DNA of 64,000 bases from Streptococcus mitis (GTDB lineage: Bacteria; Bacillota; Bacilli; Lactobacillales; Streptococcaceae). The position numbers and the translations under genes are program-made. The stretch covers positions 1 to 64,000 of the forward strand of contig NZ_CAMHZQ010000013.1 in assembly GCF_946190275.1 (NCBI RefSeq), given 5' to 3'. Positions 9,198-17,329 of the stretch are shown piece by piece; the stretch's first letter is position 1; each line of letters begins with the position of its first letter. The notes beneath the pieces were generated by a model. The model had not been told where the DNA came from. It saw only the letters and a program-made list of their open reading frames with translations, and did not search any database.

Positions 9198-11909
9198 ATG
9201 AAATTCAATCCAAATCAAAGATACACTCGTTGGTCTATTCGCCGTCTCAGTGTCGGTGTTGCCTCAGTTGTTGTGGCTAGTGGCTTCTTTGTCCTAGTTG
9301 GTCAACCAAGTTCTGTACGTGCCGATGTGGTCAATCCGACACCTGCTCAAGTTGTACCAGACGTTGCCTCGGTGAGTGAAAAGAACGACTTGCCAGCAGA
9401 ACTTCTCAAAGAAGCAGTCGATACAGCTCTTCATTCAGAACAGGCAGACTCAGCACCTAAAGCAAGCTTGGATACTACAAGCTCTCCAGAAAAAGCAGCT
9501 ACGGGTGCTAAAGACCAAGTGGTAGCGCCAAAAGAAGAAGTGCAAGTAAAACCAGAATCTAAGAAAGAAACAGAAGATGCGCTTAAACCTGTGACAAATC
9601 CTGCGCCTACAGTTTCTGGACAAGACCGTGAAGCAAATGAAGCGCAACCAGCAACCACCCCAGCTGAAGTCCAAAAAGGTTTAGCCGACAATACCAAAGA
9701 CACAGTAGATGTCCCAGCCACTTACTTGGATAAAGCCAACTTCCCAGGCCCATTCACAGCAGGTGTCAACCAAGTCATCCCATACGAATTCTTCGCGGGA
9801 GACGGTATGTTAACTCGTCTGATTTTGAAAGCTTCAGACAAGGCCCCATGGTCAGATAATGGTTCAGCTAAAAATCCGGCCCTTCCACCAGTAGAAAACT
9901 TGGGCAAAGGTCTTTACTTCTATGAAGTGGATTTGGCTGGTACTCAAGGTAAATCAGATAAAGAGCTTCTAGACCTTTTGAAACAAAATGGCACTCAAAG
10001 TTACAAGGCAACTATCAAGGTGTACGGTGCCAAAGATGGCAAGGCTGATTTGAGCAATCTCGTAGCGACTAAGGATTTGGATGTCAATTTGAATGGCTTA
10101 ACTACTCCAGCTGAAGTGAAAAAAGGTGTAGCAGACAATACTAAAGATACAGTAGACGTCCCAGCCACTTACTTGGACAAAGCGAACTTCCCAGGCCCAT
10201 TCACAGCAGGTGTCAACCAAGTCATTCCGTATGAATTCTTCGCCGGTGACGGTATGTTGACTCGCCTTATCTTGAAAGCCTCAGACAAGGCTCCATGGTC
10301 AGACAACGGCTCAGCTAAAAATCCGGCCCTTCCACCAGTAGAAAAATTGGGCAAAGGCCTCTACTTCTATGAAGTAGACTTGGCAGGTACTCAAGGTAAG
10401 TCAGATAAAGAGCTTCTAGATCTCTTGAAACAAAATGGCACTCAAAGTTATAAAGCTACTATTAAAGTGTACGGTGCTAAAGATGGTAAGGCCGATTTAA
10501 GCAACCTCGTAGCGACTAAGGATTTGGATATCAATTTGAATGGCTTGACTACCCCAGCTGAAGTTCAAAAAGGTGTAGCCGACAACACCAAAGATACAGT
10601 AGACGTCCCAGCTACTTACTTGGATAAAGCTAATTTCCCAGGCCCATTCACAGCAGGTGTCAACCAAGTCATTCCGTATGAATTCTTCGCTGGTGACGGT
10701 ATGTTAACTCGCCTTATCTTGAAAGCCTCAGACAAGGCTCCATGGTCAGACAACGGCTCAGCTAAAAATCCTGCCCTTCCACCAGTAGAAAAATTAGGCA
10801 AAGGCCTCTACTTCTACGAAGTAGATTTGGCAGGGACTCAAGGCAAATCAGATAAAGAGCTTCTTGACTTGTTGAAACAAAATGGTACACAAAGTTATAA
10901 AGCCACTATCAAGGTATACGGTGCCAAAGACGGCAAGGCGGATTTGACTAATCTTGTAGCGACTAAGAATTTGGATGTCAATTTGAATGGCTTAACCACT
11001 CCAGCTGAAGTCCAAAAAGGAGTAGCTGACAACACCAAAGATACAGTAGATGTTCCAGCTACATACTTGGACAAAGCCAACTTCCCTGGTCCATTCACAG
11101 CCGGTGTCAACCAAGTCATTCCATATGAATTCTTCGCAGGTGACGGTATGTTGACTCGCCTTATCTTGAAAGCATCCGACAAGGCTCCATGGTCAGACAA
11201 TGGTTCAGCTAAAAATCCCGCTCTCCCACCAGTAGAAAAATTAGGCAAAGGTCTCTACTTCTACGAAGTAGATTTGGCAGGGACTCAAGGCAAATCAGAT
11301 AAAGAGCTTCTTGACTTGTTGAAACAAAATGGAACTCACAGCTACAAGGCAACTATCAAGGTTTATGGTGCGAAGGACGGCAAGGCCGATTTGACTAATC
11401 TCGTAGCGACTAAGGATTTGACAGTGAACTTGAATGGACATCAGTCTCTTACTCAGATGCAATCAGGTTTCGTCCCATCTTCTAATGGTTCAGCTATGCC
11501 GGCTCCAATGATGAATAGTCATCAAGATGCGTCTAAGATGAACGCTCAAATGCCAAGTGCCAATCAGGATGAGATGAAATCTAAAATGCCAGCTGCTAGT
11601 CAGGATAAGATGATGCCTAACAAAGAGCAGGACAAAACCATGAATGCTAGCCAGCCTATGGCAACACCAAGCATGAAACAAGATCAAGCTCCAGCAGCCT
11701 CAAGCCAAATGTCTGATGAAGGCAAGATGATATCCAATAACAAGGTATCAAGTCCGATGATGGCTGCTCAAATGAAAGACCAAAAAGACATACTTCCATA
11801 TACTGGTGAAGCCCAAACATCAATGGCTACTATTGGATTCTTTGGATTAGCCTTGGCCGGCCTGCTAGGTGGACTCGGTTTGAAAGCTAAAAAAGAAGAA
11901 AATGACTAG
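9198..11909 (+). CDS. pavB: Cell-wall anchored adhesin with four SSURE repeats (PavB-like)
   Basis: 903-residue sortase-anchored surface protein. The N-terminus holds an atypical YSIRK-like signal (RYTRWSIRRLSVGVASV), then an acidic Ala/Pro/Lys-rich segment to about residue 152, four 149-residue SSURE repeats (nt 9654-11441), a methionine-rich segment (about residues 750-858), LPYTG, a hydrophobic helix and a charged tail. SSURE domains of PavB bind fibronectin and plasminogen in pneumococcus (known). The repeat number is at the low end of what I recall for PavB, which varies between strains by recombination. It lies directly upstream of TCS08, which is known to influence pavB expression. Confidence 0.93.
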   Translation: MKFNPNQRYTRWSIRRLSVGVASVVVASGFFVLVGQPSSVRADVVNPTPAQVVPDVASVSEKNDLPAELLKEAVDTALHSEQADSAPKASLDTTSSPEKAATGAKDQVVAPKEEVQVKPESKKETEDALKPVTNPAPTVSGQDREANEAQPATTPAEVQKGLADNTKDTVDVPATYLDKANFPGPFTAGVNQVIPYEFFAGDGMLTRLILKASDKAPWSDNGSAKNPALPPVENLGKGLYFYEVDLAGTQGKSDKELLDLLKQNGTQSYKATIKVYGAKDGKADLSNLVATKDLDVNLNGLTTPAEVKKGVADNTKDTVDVPATYLDKANFPGPFTAGVNQVIPYEFFAGDGMLTRLILKASDKAPWSDNGSAKNPALPPVEKLGKGLYFYEVDLAGTQGKSDKELLDLLKQNGTQSYKATIKVYGAKDGKADLSNLVATKDLDINLNGLTTPAEVQKGVADNTKDTVDVPATYLDKANFPGPFTAGVNQVIPYEFFAGDGMLTRLILKASDKAPWSDNGSAKNPALPPVEKLGKGLYFYEVDLAGTQGKSDKELLDLLKQNGTQSYKATIKVYGAKDGKADLTNLVATKNLDVNLNGLTTPAEVQKGVADNTKDTVDVPATYLDKANFPGPFTAGVNQVIPYEFFAGDGMLTRLILKASDKAPWSDNGSAKNPALPPVEKLGKGLYFYEVDLAGTQGKSDKELLDLLKQNGTHSYKATIKVYGAKDGKADLTNLVATKDLTVNLNGHQSLTQMQSGFVPSSNGSAMPAPMMNSHQDASKMNAQMPSANQDEMKSKMPAASQDKMMPNKEQDKTMNASQPMATPSMKQDQAPAASSQMSDEGKMISNNKVSSPMMAAQMKDQKDILPYTGEAQTSMATIGFFGLALAGLLGGLGLKAKKEEND
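9654..11441 (+). repeat. Four 447-bp tandem repeats encoding SSURE domains
   Basis: Units at 9654-10100, 10101-10547, 10548-10994 and 10995-11441, all exactly 447 bp and in frame, each beginning with codons for Thr-Thr-Pro-Ala-Glu-Val. Differences are mostly synonymous, with a few substitutions (for example QKG/KKG and QSYK/HSYK). This favours copy-number change by homologous recombination. Confidence 0.95.
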
Positions 11910-11983
11910 TCTAGTTACAGACTTTCTATCTAGGATATGAAAAATCCAGATATCGTTTAGAATGTTCGTAAAGAGATTAAAAT

Positions 11984-12010
11984 AGTGTTATACTATTGTG
12001 GTATAGCACT
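11984..12010 (+). promoter_or_regulatory. Inverted repeat overlapping the rr08 promoter
   Basis: AGTGTTATAC (11984-11993) and GTATAGCACT (12001-12010) are reverse complements at 9 of 10 positions, and the left arm contains a -10-like TTATACT. It ends 22 bases before the rr08 start codon, which suits an autoregulatory operator. Confidence 0.45.
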
Positions 12011-12032
12011 GTTTTTTTCAAAGGAGAGACAG

Positions 12033-12731
12033 ATGGGAAAGACAATTTTACTCGTTGACGACGAGGTAGAAATCACAGATATTCATCAACGTTATCTGGT
12101 TCAGGCGGGATATCAGGTTTTGGTGGCCCATGATGGAGTAGAGGCCTTGGAAATCTTCAAGCGAAAAGCGATTGATTTGATTATTACAGATATCATGATG
12201 CCTCGGATGGATGGTTATGATTTGATTAGTGAGGTCCAGTATCAATTTCCAGATCAGCCTTTTCTCTTTATCACGGCTAAGACTAGTGAGCAGGACAAGA
12301 TTTATGGTCTGAGCTTAGGGGCAGATGATTTTATTGCCAAGCCCTTTAGTCCACGTGAGCTGGTTTTGCGTGTCCACAATATCTTACGTCGCCTTCATCG
12401 TGGAGGTGAGACAGAAGTCGTCAGTCTCGGGGATTTACGGATGAATCACGGTAGTCATGAGGTCCAAGTCGGAGATGTGGCGCTTGATTTGACCGTCAAA
12501 TCCTTCGAACTTCTATGGCTTTTAGCCAGCAATCCAGAGCGCGTTTTCTCCAAGACAGACCTCTATGAAAAGGTCTGGCAAGAAGACTATGTGGATGACA
12601 CTAATACCTTGAATGTTCATATTCATGCTCTGCGACAGGAGTTGGCTAAACATGCTAGTGCAGAAACACCGACCATCAAAACCGTCTGGGGCTTGGGCTA
12701 CAAAATTGAGAAAGCACGAGGTAGTCAATGA
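12033..12731 (+). CDS. rr08: OmpR-family response regulator RR08
   Basis: 232-residue cytoplasmic response regulator. The receiver domain (residues about 4-115) has the acidic pair VDDE, phospho-acceptor Asp in ITDIMMP (about residue 53), conserved Thr in FITAK and Lys in IAKPFSP. The C-terminal winged helix of OmpR/PhoB type spans about residues 130-228 (LTVKSFELLWLL, KTVWGLGYK). Start chosen at 12033, where AAAGGAGAG lies at the right distance; an in-frame start upstream has no ribosome site. Stop overlaps the kinase start by 4 bases, so the two are co-translated. Confidence 0.92.
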   Translation: MGKTILLVDDEVEITDIHQRYLVQAGYQVLVAHDGVEALEIFKRKAIDLIITDIMMPRMDGYDLISEVQYQFPDQPFLFITAKTSEQDKIYGLSLGADDFIAKPFSPRELVLRVHNILRRLHRGGETEVVSLGDLRMNHGSHEVQVGDVALDLTVKSFELLWLLASNPERVFSKTDLYEKVWQEDYVDDTNTLNVHIHALRQELAKHASAETPTIKTVWGLGYKIEKARGSQ

Positions 12732-13780
12732 AATTAAAAAGTTATATTTTAGTGGGGTATGTCATTTCAACACTCCTAACGATTATCGTGGTTTTTTGGG
12801 CTGTTCAAAAAATGCTGATTGAGAAAAGCGAGATTTACTTTCTGCTTGGAATGACCATCGTTGCCAGCCTTGTCGGTGCTGGGATTAGTCTCTTTCTCCT
12901 ATCGCCGGTCTTTACTTCACTGGGCAAACTCAAGGAGCATGCCAAGCGGGTAGCGGACAAGGATTTTCCTTCAAATTTGGAGGTTCAAGGCCCTGTAGAA
13001 TTTCAACAATTAGGCCAAGCTTTCAATGAAATGTCCCATGATTTGCAGGCTACCTTTGATTCCTTGGAAGAAAGCGAACGAGAAAAGGGCTTGATGATTG
13101 CTCAACTTTCGCATGATATCAAGACCCCCATCACTTCGATCCAAGCGACGGTAGAAGGGATTTTGGATGGGGTTATCAAGGAAGGAGAACAGGACCATTA
13201 TCTAGCAACTATTGGGCGCCAGACTGAAAGACTCAATAAACTGGTTGAGGAGTTGAATTTTTTGACTCTAAACACAGCTAGAAATCAGGCGGAGACGACT
13301 AGTAAAGACAGTATTTTTCTGGATCAGCTCTTGATTGAGTGCATGAGTGAATTTCAATTCTTGATTGAGCAGGAAGAGCGAGATGTCCATTTGCAGGTAA
13401 TCCCAGAGTCTGCCCGGATTGAAGGAGATTATGCCAAGCTTTCTCGCATCTTGGTGAATCTGGTCAATAACGCTTTTAAATACTCAGCTCCAGGAACCAA
13501 GCTGGAGGTGGTAGCTAAGCTGGAGAAGAACCAGCTTTCAATCAGTGTAACCGATGAGGGGCAGGGCATTGCTCCAGAGGACTTGGAGAATATTTTCAAA
13601 CGCCTTTACCGTGTTGAAACTTCGCGTAACATGAAAACGGGTGGTCATGGTCTTGGTCTTGCGATTGCGCGTGAATTGGCCCATCAATTGGGTGGGGAAA
13701 TTACAGTCAGCAGCCAGTACGGCCTAGGAAGCACCTTTACCCTCCTTCTCAATCTCTCTGGCAATGAAAATAAAGCTTAA
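12728..13780 (+). CDS. hk08: Sensor histidine kinase HK08
   Basis: 350-residue membrane sensor kinase, partner of RR08. Two N-terminal membrane helices (about 5-25 and 37-60) with almost no extracellular loop, so it probably senses within the membrane or through a partner. HAMP region about 62-115, HisKA with phospho-acceptor His in LSHDIKTP, and HATPase_c with N box LVNLVNNAFKYS, G1 DEGQGI and G2 HGLGLAIA. The position beside pavB and rpsD matches pneumococcal TCS08 (SaeRS-like), known to affect pilus and pavB genes. Confidence 0.92.
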   Translation: MKLKSYILVGYVISTLLTIIVVFWAVQKMLIEKSEIYFLLGMTIVASLVGAGISLFLLSPVFTSLGKLKEHAKRVADKDFPSNLEVQGPVEFQQLGQAFNEMSHDLQATFDSLEESEREKGLMIAQLSHDIKTPITSIQATVEGILDGVIKEGEQDHYLATIGRQTERLNKLVEELNFLTLNTARNQAETTSKDSIFLDQLLIECMSEFQFLIEQEERDVHLQVIPESARIEGDYAKLSRILVNLVNNAFKYSAPGTKLEVVAKLEKNQLSISVTDEGQGIAPEDLENIFKRLYRVETSRNMKTGGHGLGLAIARELAHQLGGEITVSSQYGLGSTFTLLLNLSGNENKA

Positions 13781-13786
13781 AACCCC

Positions 13787-13974
13787 TTTACAAATCTAGC
13801 CATTCATGGTAGAATGGATTTTGTGTGAAATATCAGCAGGAAAGCATGAAGCTCGTCAACAGGTGTCTTATGATAAGTAACCTTGGCTGTTTAGGCGAAG
13901 GGCATCTGCACGAATCAGGGCTTTCTAAGTGACTATTTCCACCGAAATATTATTTATATCAGGAGGACATTCAC
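13787..13974 (+). promoter_or_regulatory. rpsD promoter and long 5' leader
   Basis: TTTACA (13787-13792), 17-bp spacer, TAGAAT (13810-13815), then about 150 untranslated bases before an AGGAGG ribosome site and the ATG at 13975. A leader of this length before rpsD fits autogenous control by S4 as known in Firmicutes, but I did not fold it against a model. Confidence 0.6.
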
Positions 13975-14586
13975 ATGTCACGTTATACAGGACCATCTTG
14001 GAAACAAGCTCGTCGCCTTGGCCTTTCACTTACAGGTACAGGTAAAGAATTGGCACGTCGTAACTACGTACCAGGACAACACGGACCAAACAACCGTTCT
14101 AAATTGTCAGAATACGGTTTGCAATTGGCTGAAAAACAAAAACTTCGTTTCACTTACGGTGTAGGTGAAAAACAATTCCGTAACTTGTTCGTACAAGCTA
14201 CAAAAATCAAAGGCGGAATCCTAGGTTTCAACTTCATGCTTCTTTTGGAACGTCGTTTGGATAACGTTGTTTACCGTCTTGGTCTTGCGACTACTCGTCG
14301 TCAAGCTCGTCAATTCGTAAACCACGGTCACATCCTTGTTGACGGAAAACGCGTTGATATCCCATCATACCGTGTAACTCCAGGTCAAGTGATCTCAGTT
14401 CGTGAAAAATCATTGAAAGTTCCAGCTATCCTTGAAGCAGTAGAAGCTACTCTTGGTCGTCCAGCATTCGTATCATTCGACGCTGAAAAATTGGAAGGTT
14501 CATTGACTCGCTTGCCAGAACGCGACGAAATCAACCCAGAAATCAATGAAGCACTTGTCGTTGAATTCTACAACAAAATGCTTTAA
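13975..14586 (+). CDS. rpsD: 30S ribosomal protein S4
   Basis: 203-residue primary 16S rRNA-binding protein that nucleates 30S assembly. It starts [15 protein letters not shown] and has the S4 RNA-binding domain in the middle ([27 protein letters not shown] is split here by eye at about residues 92-120). No zinc cysteines are present at the N-terminus, so it is the C-minus type. Codon use is strongly biased as expected for a highly expressed gene. The accessory island begins directly downstream. Confidence 0.98.
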   Translation: MSRYTGPSWKQARRLGLSLTGTGKELARRNYVPGQHGPNNRSKLSEYGLQLAEKQKLRFTYGVGEKQFRNLFVQATKIKGGILGFNFMLLLERRLDNVVYRLGLATTRRQARQFVNHGHILVDGKRVDIPSYRVTPGQVISVREKSLKVPAILEAVEATLGRPAFVSFDAEKLEGSLTRLPERDEINPEINEALVVEFYNKML

Positions 14587-14606
14587 TTTTAAGATATATC
14601 TTACAG

Positions 14607-14632
14607 AAAGCCTACAACAGTGGGCTTTTTGC
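14607..14632 (+). terminator. rpsD terminator
   Basis: AAGCC (14608-14612) faces GGGCTT (14622-14627), followed by a T run. Confidence 0.6.
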
Positions 14633-14681
14633 TTTGTCTTAAAATGTTGATTTCTGGGTTTGTCATCATTTTTGTCCCCCT

Positions 14682-14809
14682 TTACAAAGAACTTATAGCT
14701 TTCTCATAAAATGAGACGGCTGTTTTTGCTTTTTCTTTGGAGAGATGGCTGTAAGTGTCCATAGTCATAGCTAGTGTAGAATGATCTAGACGGTGTTGTA
14801 ATTCTTTAT
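14682..14809 (-). pseudogene. Tyrosine integrase remnant, C-terminal part
   Basis: Reading the minus strand into this segment from the IS element gives LQHRLDHS, TMDTYSHLS and a stop at 14682-14684. This is the C-terminal catalytic end of a phage/ICE-type tyrosine recombinase, including the nucleophile Tyr. The gene is cut by the ISL3 element inserted at 14810; the rest continues at 16231. The 3' end points toward rpsD, as is common for integrases beside their attachment site. Confidence 0.85.
14802..14809. repeat. Left target-site duplication of the ISL3 element
   Basis: TTCTTTAT, repeated exactly at 16223-16230 on the other side of the element. Confidence 0.95.
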
Positions 14810-16222
14810 GGCTCTTTGTCAACTGTAGTGGGTTGAAGAAAAGCTAAGATCTAGAAAGGACGAAATTTGTCCTTTCTTTTTTGATATTGAGAGCGATAAA
14901 AATTCGTTTTTTGAAGTTTTCAAAGTTCCGAAATCCAAAGGCATTTCGTTTGATAAGTTTAACGAGATTATTGGTCGCTTCCAGTTTGGCGTTAGAATAG
15001 GGGAGTTGAAGGGCGTTGACGATTTTCTCTTTTTCCTTTAGAAAGGTTTTAAAGACAGTCTGAAAAAGAGGATGAACCTGCTTTAGATTGTCCTCAATAA
15101 GTCCGAAGAATTTGTCAGGTTCCTTGTTCTGAAAGTGAAAAAGCAAGAGTTGATAGAGATTGTAGTGGTGTTTCAACTCTTCTGAATAGCTCAAAAGCTT
15201 GTCTAGAATCTCTTTATTCGTTAAGTGCATACGAAAAGTAGGGCGATAAAATCGTTTATCACTCAGTTTACGACTATCCTGTTGAATGAGTTTCCAGTAG
15301 CGTTTGATGGCCTTGTATTCATGGGATTTTCGCTCAAATTGATTCATGATTTGGACACGGACACGACTCATAGCACGGCTGAGATGTTGGACAATGTGAA
15401 AGCGGTCGAGAACGATTTTAGCGTTAGGAAAAAGTTTTCTGGCAATATCGTAGTAGGGGCTAAACATATCCATCGTAATGATTTTCACCTGACAACGAAC
15501 AGCTCGCTCGTAGCGCAGAAAGTGATTTCGGATGATAGCCTGTGTTCTGCCTTCAAGAACAGTGATGATGTTGAGATTATCAAAATCTTGTGCAATGAAA
15601 CTCATATTGCCCTTAGTGAAGGCATACTCGTCCCAGGACATAATCTCAGGAAGACGAGAAAAATCATGCTTAAAGTGGAAATCATTGAGCTTTCGAATGA
15701 CAGTTGAAGTTGAAATGGAAAGCTGATGGGCAATATCGGTCATAGAAGTCTTTTCAATTAACTTTTGCGCAATCTTTTGGTTGATAATACGAGGAATTTG
15801 ATGATTCTTCTTGACGAGTGAGGTCTCGGCGACCATCACTTTCGAGCAATGATAGCACTTGAAACGACGCTTTTTCAGAAGAATTCTAGTAGGCATACCA
15901 GTCGTTTTGAGGTAAGGAATCTTAGACGGCTTTTGAAAGTCATATTTTTTCATTTGACTTTCACAATAAGGACAAGATGGAGCATCGTAGTCTAGTTTGG
16001 CGATGATTTCTTTGTGAGTATCCATATTGATGATATCCATAAATTGGATATTAGGGTCTTTTATATCGAGTAGTTTTGTGATAAAATGTAATTGTTCCAT
16101 ATGATTCTTTCTAATGAGTTGTTTGATCGCTTTTCATTATAGGTCTTATGGGACTTTTTTTCTACACAAAATAGGCTCCATAATATCCATAGGGGGTTAC
16201 CCACTACAAATATTATAGAGCC
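14810..16222 (-). mobile_element. Complete ISL3-family insertion sequence, 1413 bp
   Basis: Both ends begin GGCTCT and share TGTAGTGGGT as imperfect 24-bp terminal inverted repeats (14810-14833 and 16199-16222). An exact 8-bp target duplication flanks it, the size typical of ISL3. One intact transposase gene fills the element. The insertion splits a tyrosine integrase gene whose frame is restored when the element and one target copy are removed. It is close to the IS1167/IS1193 group by type; I cannot assign the name without a database. Confidence 0.95.
14844..16100 (-). CDS. ISL3-family transposase
   Basis: 418-residue DDE transposase. The N-terminus has a zinc ribbon (CPYCESQMKKYD and later FKCYHCSK), followed by a helix-turn-helix (TDIAHQLSISTSTVIRKL) and the DDE catalytic core, with likely acidic residues in SWDEYAF, ITMDMFSPY and NAKLEATNN. 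Length and ends look intact and no stops occur, so it may be active. Its only neighbours within the element are the terminal repeats. Confidence 0.95.
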   Translation of the reverse strand: MEQLHFITKLLDIKDPNIQFMDIINMDTHKEIIAKLDYDAPSCPYCESQMKKYDFQKPSKIPYLKTTGMPTRILLKKRRFKCYHCSKVMVAETSLVKKNHQIPRIINQKIAQKLIEKTSMTDIAHQLSISTSTVIRKLNDFHFKHDFSRLPEIMSWDEYAFTKGNMSFIAQDFDNLNIITVLEGRTQAIIRNHFLRYERAVRCQVKIITMDMFSPYYDIARKLFPNAKIVLDRFHIVQHLSRAMSRVRVQIMNQFERKSHEYKAIKRYWKLIQQDSRKLSDKRFYRPTFRMHLTNKEILDKLLSYSEELKHHYNLYQLLLFHFQNKEPDKFFGLIEDNLKQVHPLFQTVFKTFLKEKEKIVNALQLPYSNAKLEATNNLVKLIKRNAFGFRNFENFKKRIFIALNIKKERTNFVLSRS

Positions 16223-16230
16223 TTCTTTAT
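16223..16230. repeat. Right target-site duplication of the ISL3 element
   Basis: TTCTTTAT, identical to 14802-14809. Confidence 0.95.
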
Positions 16231-16387
16231 ATGGTATTCCAGAGTTTAGCAAAAGACTAGCGTGTGTGTGTCTAAAACCGTGGAATCCAATATTAGGGAC
16301 ACCAGCATGTTTGAAACGTGTGTTTAAATGAGTTGATAGTGTTTTATTGTTTGGGTATTGAGGAAATAAAAGAAGTTTAAACGTCTG
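16231..16387 (-). pseudogene. Tyrosine integrase remnant, upstream part
   Basis: The minus-strand translation gives LLLFPQYPNN, LNTRFKHAGVPNIG and then FHGFRHTHASLLLNSG, which carries the second catalytic Arg of tyrosine recombinases. Joined to the piece at 14682-14809 it reads GIPYKELQHRLDHS without a break. A TGA stops the frame at 16388-16390, and no integrase sequence is recognisable beyond, so the N-terminal two thirds are lost by deletion independent of the IS insertion. Confidence 0.85.
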
Positions 16388-16845
16388 TCATTTTAAATTT
16401 GATGTTTATAAAATGATTAGCAGATAAGAAAAGGAACAACTTGCCTTAGTTGCTTTCAGAATGACAAGGAGATAAGAGAGATAAAACGCTTCTTAATTGC
16501 TTATTTAGTGGTATGAGAGTAGTCTTGAAGTAAGAGTGAACCAAGAGAAAATAAAAAAGCACCTAGAATAATCTAAGTACTTAAGAGTAGTGGACGGTGT
16601 GCCTGTCCCATCATCTCATACTATGAAGTTGCGTAGCGACACTATTATTTCTACCTCACTTCTCTTTAAACTAATTATATCATAAAGGAGTAGCAGCTTG
16701 ACCACTGACGAAGTAGAAAATAAGCTAAAAAGCATTAAAAACTTGATAAAGCAATTCATAACTTAGACTTGAAGATCAGTGATTGTATGATGTAGGACGT
16801 GAGATATTCGCAAGACGATTTATAGATAGATTAAAGCTATTTCAG
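16388..16845. other. Gene-poor segment of the accessory island
   Basis: I see no protein gene here. It contains a candidate minus-strand small RNA (16553-16667) and a 22-codon TTG-started frame at 16698-16766 with an upstream AAAGGAG, which is too short to support. The sequence is AT-rich and looks like decayed mobile-element DNA. Confidence 0.5.
16553..16667 (-). ncRNA. Candidate small RNA in the island
   Basis: An extended -10 on the minus strand (TGATATAAT, core at 16674-16679) would start a transcript near 16667. It would end at a hairpin whose arms at 16557-16567 and 16572-16582 pair fully only in the minus-strand RNA (through G-U pairs) and which is followed by a U tract. This gives about 115 nt with no convincing ORF. 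Resemblance to a known family was not established. Confidence 0.4.
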
Positions 16846-17058
16846 TTATATGAGGTACTGGTCGATTTTATAAGTAATTTCAACTTTCTTGATTTCATCT
16901 TCAAAGAGTTTAATCCATCTGGTTCCAGAATTAACAGATAATCCATCAAGTTCTTCATCATAGACATCTTTGTCCTCGTAAAGAGCTACGCCTTTAAATA
17001 TTTGGCCATCAATATCGGTGATTCTGACAACCTTATTATTAAATTTTCTAAGATCCAT
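16846..17058 (-). CDS. Small hypothetical protein, LSM-like fold, possible immunity protein
   Basis: 70 residues, starting MDLRKFNNKVVRITDIDGQIF. The pattern of a short beta-rich domain with VRITDIDGQIFKG followed by an acidic stretch and a terminal EIKKVEI strand resembles small LSM/SH3-like proteins often found in orphan immunity clusters of polymorphic toxins. No membrane segment or signal. An AGGAGA ribosome site precedes the start. It is the last of three minus-strand small genes. Function is unknown; immunity is a guess from type and neighbours. Confidence 0.6.
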   Translation of the reverse strand: MDLRKFNNKVVRITDIDGQIFKGVALYEDKDVYDEELDGLSVNSGTRWIKLFEDEIKKVEITYKIDQYLI

Positions 17059-17088
17059 CAGTCTCTCCTTTCGTAGTACTATAGTCTG

Positions 17089-17298
17089 TTATATTATTGG
17101 AATTCCATTAACATAAGCTTCTTTAGCCTCCGCAAGGGTCATTTTATTTGGACCGCCATCGATATTAAATGCTCCTGTATTTTGCCAATGGCAAACATCG
17201 CAAATATCATATGTTTCTACTAAATTTCCGTACACAGGACAATTCACATGTTCCCATCCATCAACCATTATTATGTTCTCTTTTCCAGTCTTATTCAT
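17089..17298 (-). CDS. Short CPCC-family cysteine-rich protein, decayed copy
   Basis: 69 residues, a paralogue of the next gene upstream. It shares the ICDVC-WQNTG and IDGGPNK-TLAEAKEAY core (residues about 30-62). The first Cys pair reads CPVYG instead of CPVCG, so one of four expected zinc ligands is lost, and the protein stops where the paralogue continues into a second domain. The start at 17298 is supported by alignment with the paralogue, but its ribosome site is weak. Likely a decaying duplicate. Confidence 0.65.
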   Translation of the reverse strand: MNKTGKENIIMVDGWEHVNCPVYGNLVETYDICDVCHWQNTGAFNIDGGPNKMTLAEAKEAYVNGIPII

Positions 17299-17329
17299 TT
17301 AAGGTTACTCCCAACACTATACAAATATA

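Noticed and set aside
9722-11248. A series of similar 61-117-residue minus-strand ORFs spaced 447 bp
   Set aside because: They are antisense shadows of the SSURE repeats and have no ribosome sites.
15225-15726. Two plus-strand ORFs (160 and 64 residues) inside the ISL3 element
   Set aside because: They are antisense to an intact transposase with recognisable domains.
16698-16766. 22-codon TTG-started frame with AAAGGAG upstream
   Set aside because: Too short, non-ATG and without recognisable similarity; could be a truncated gene start, but not supportable.
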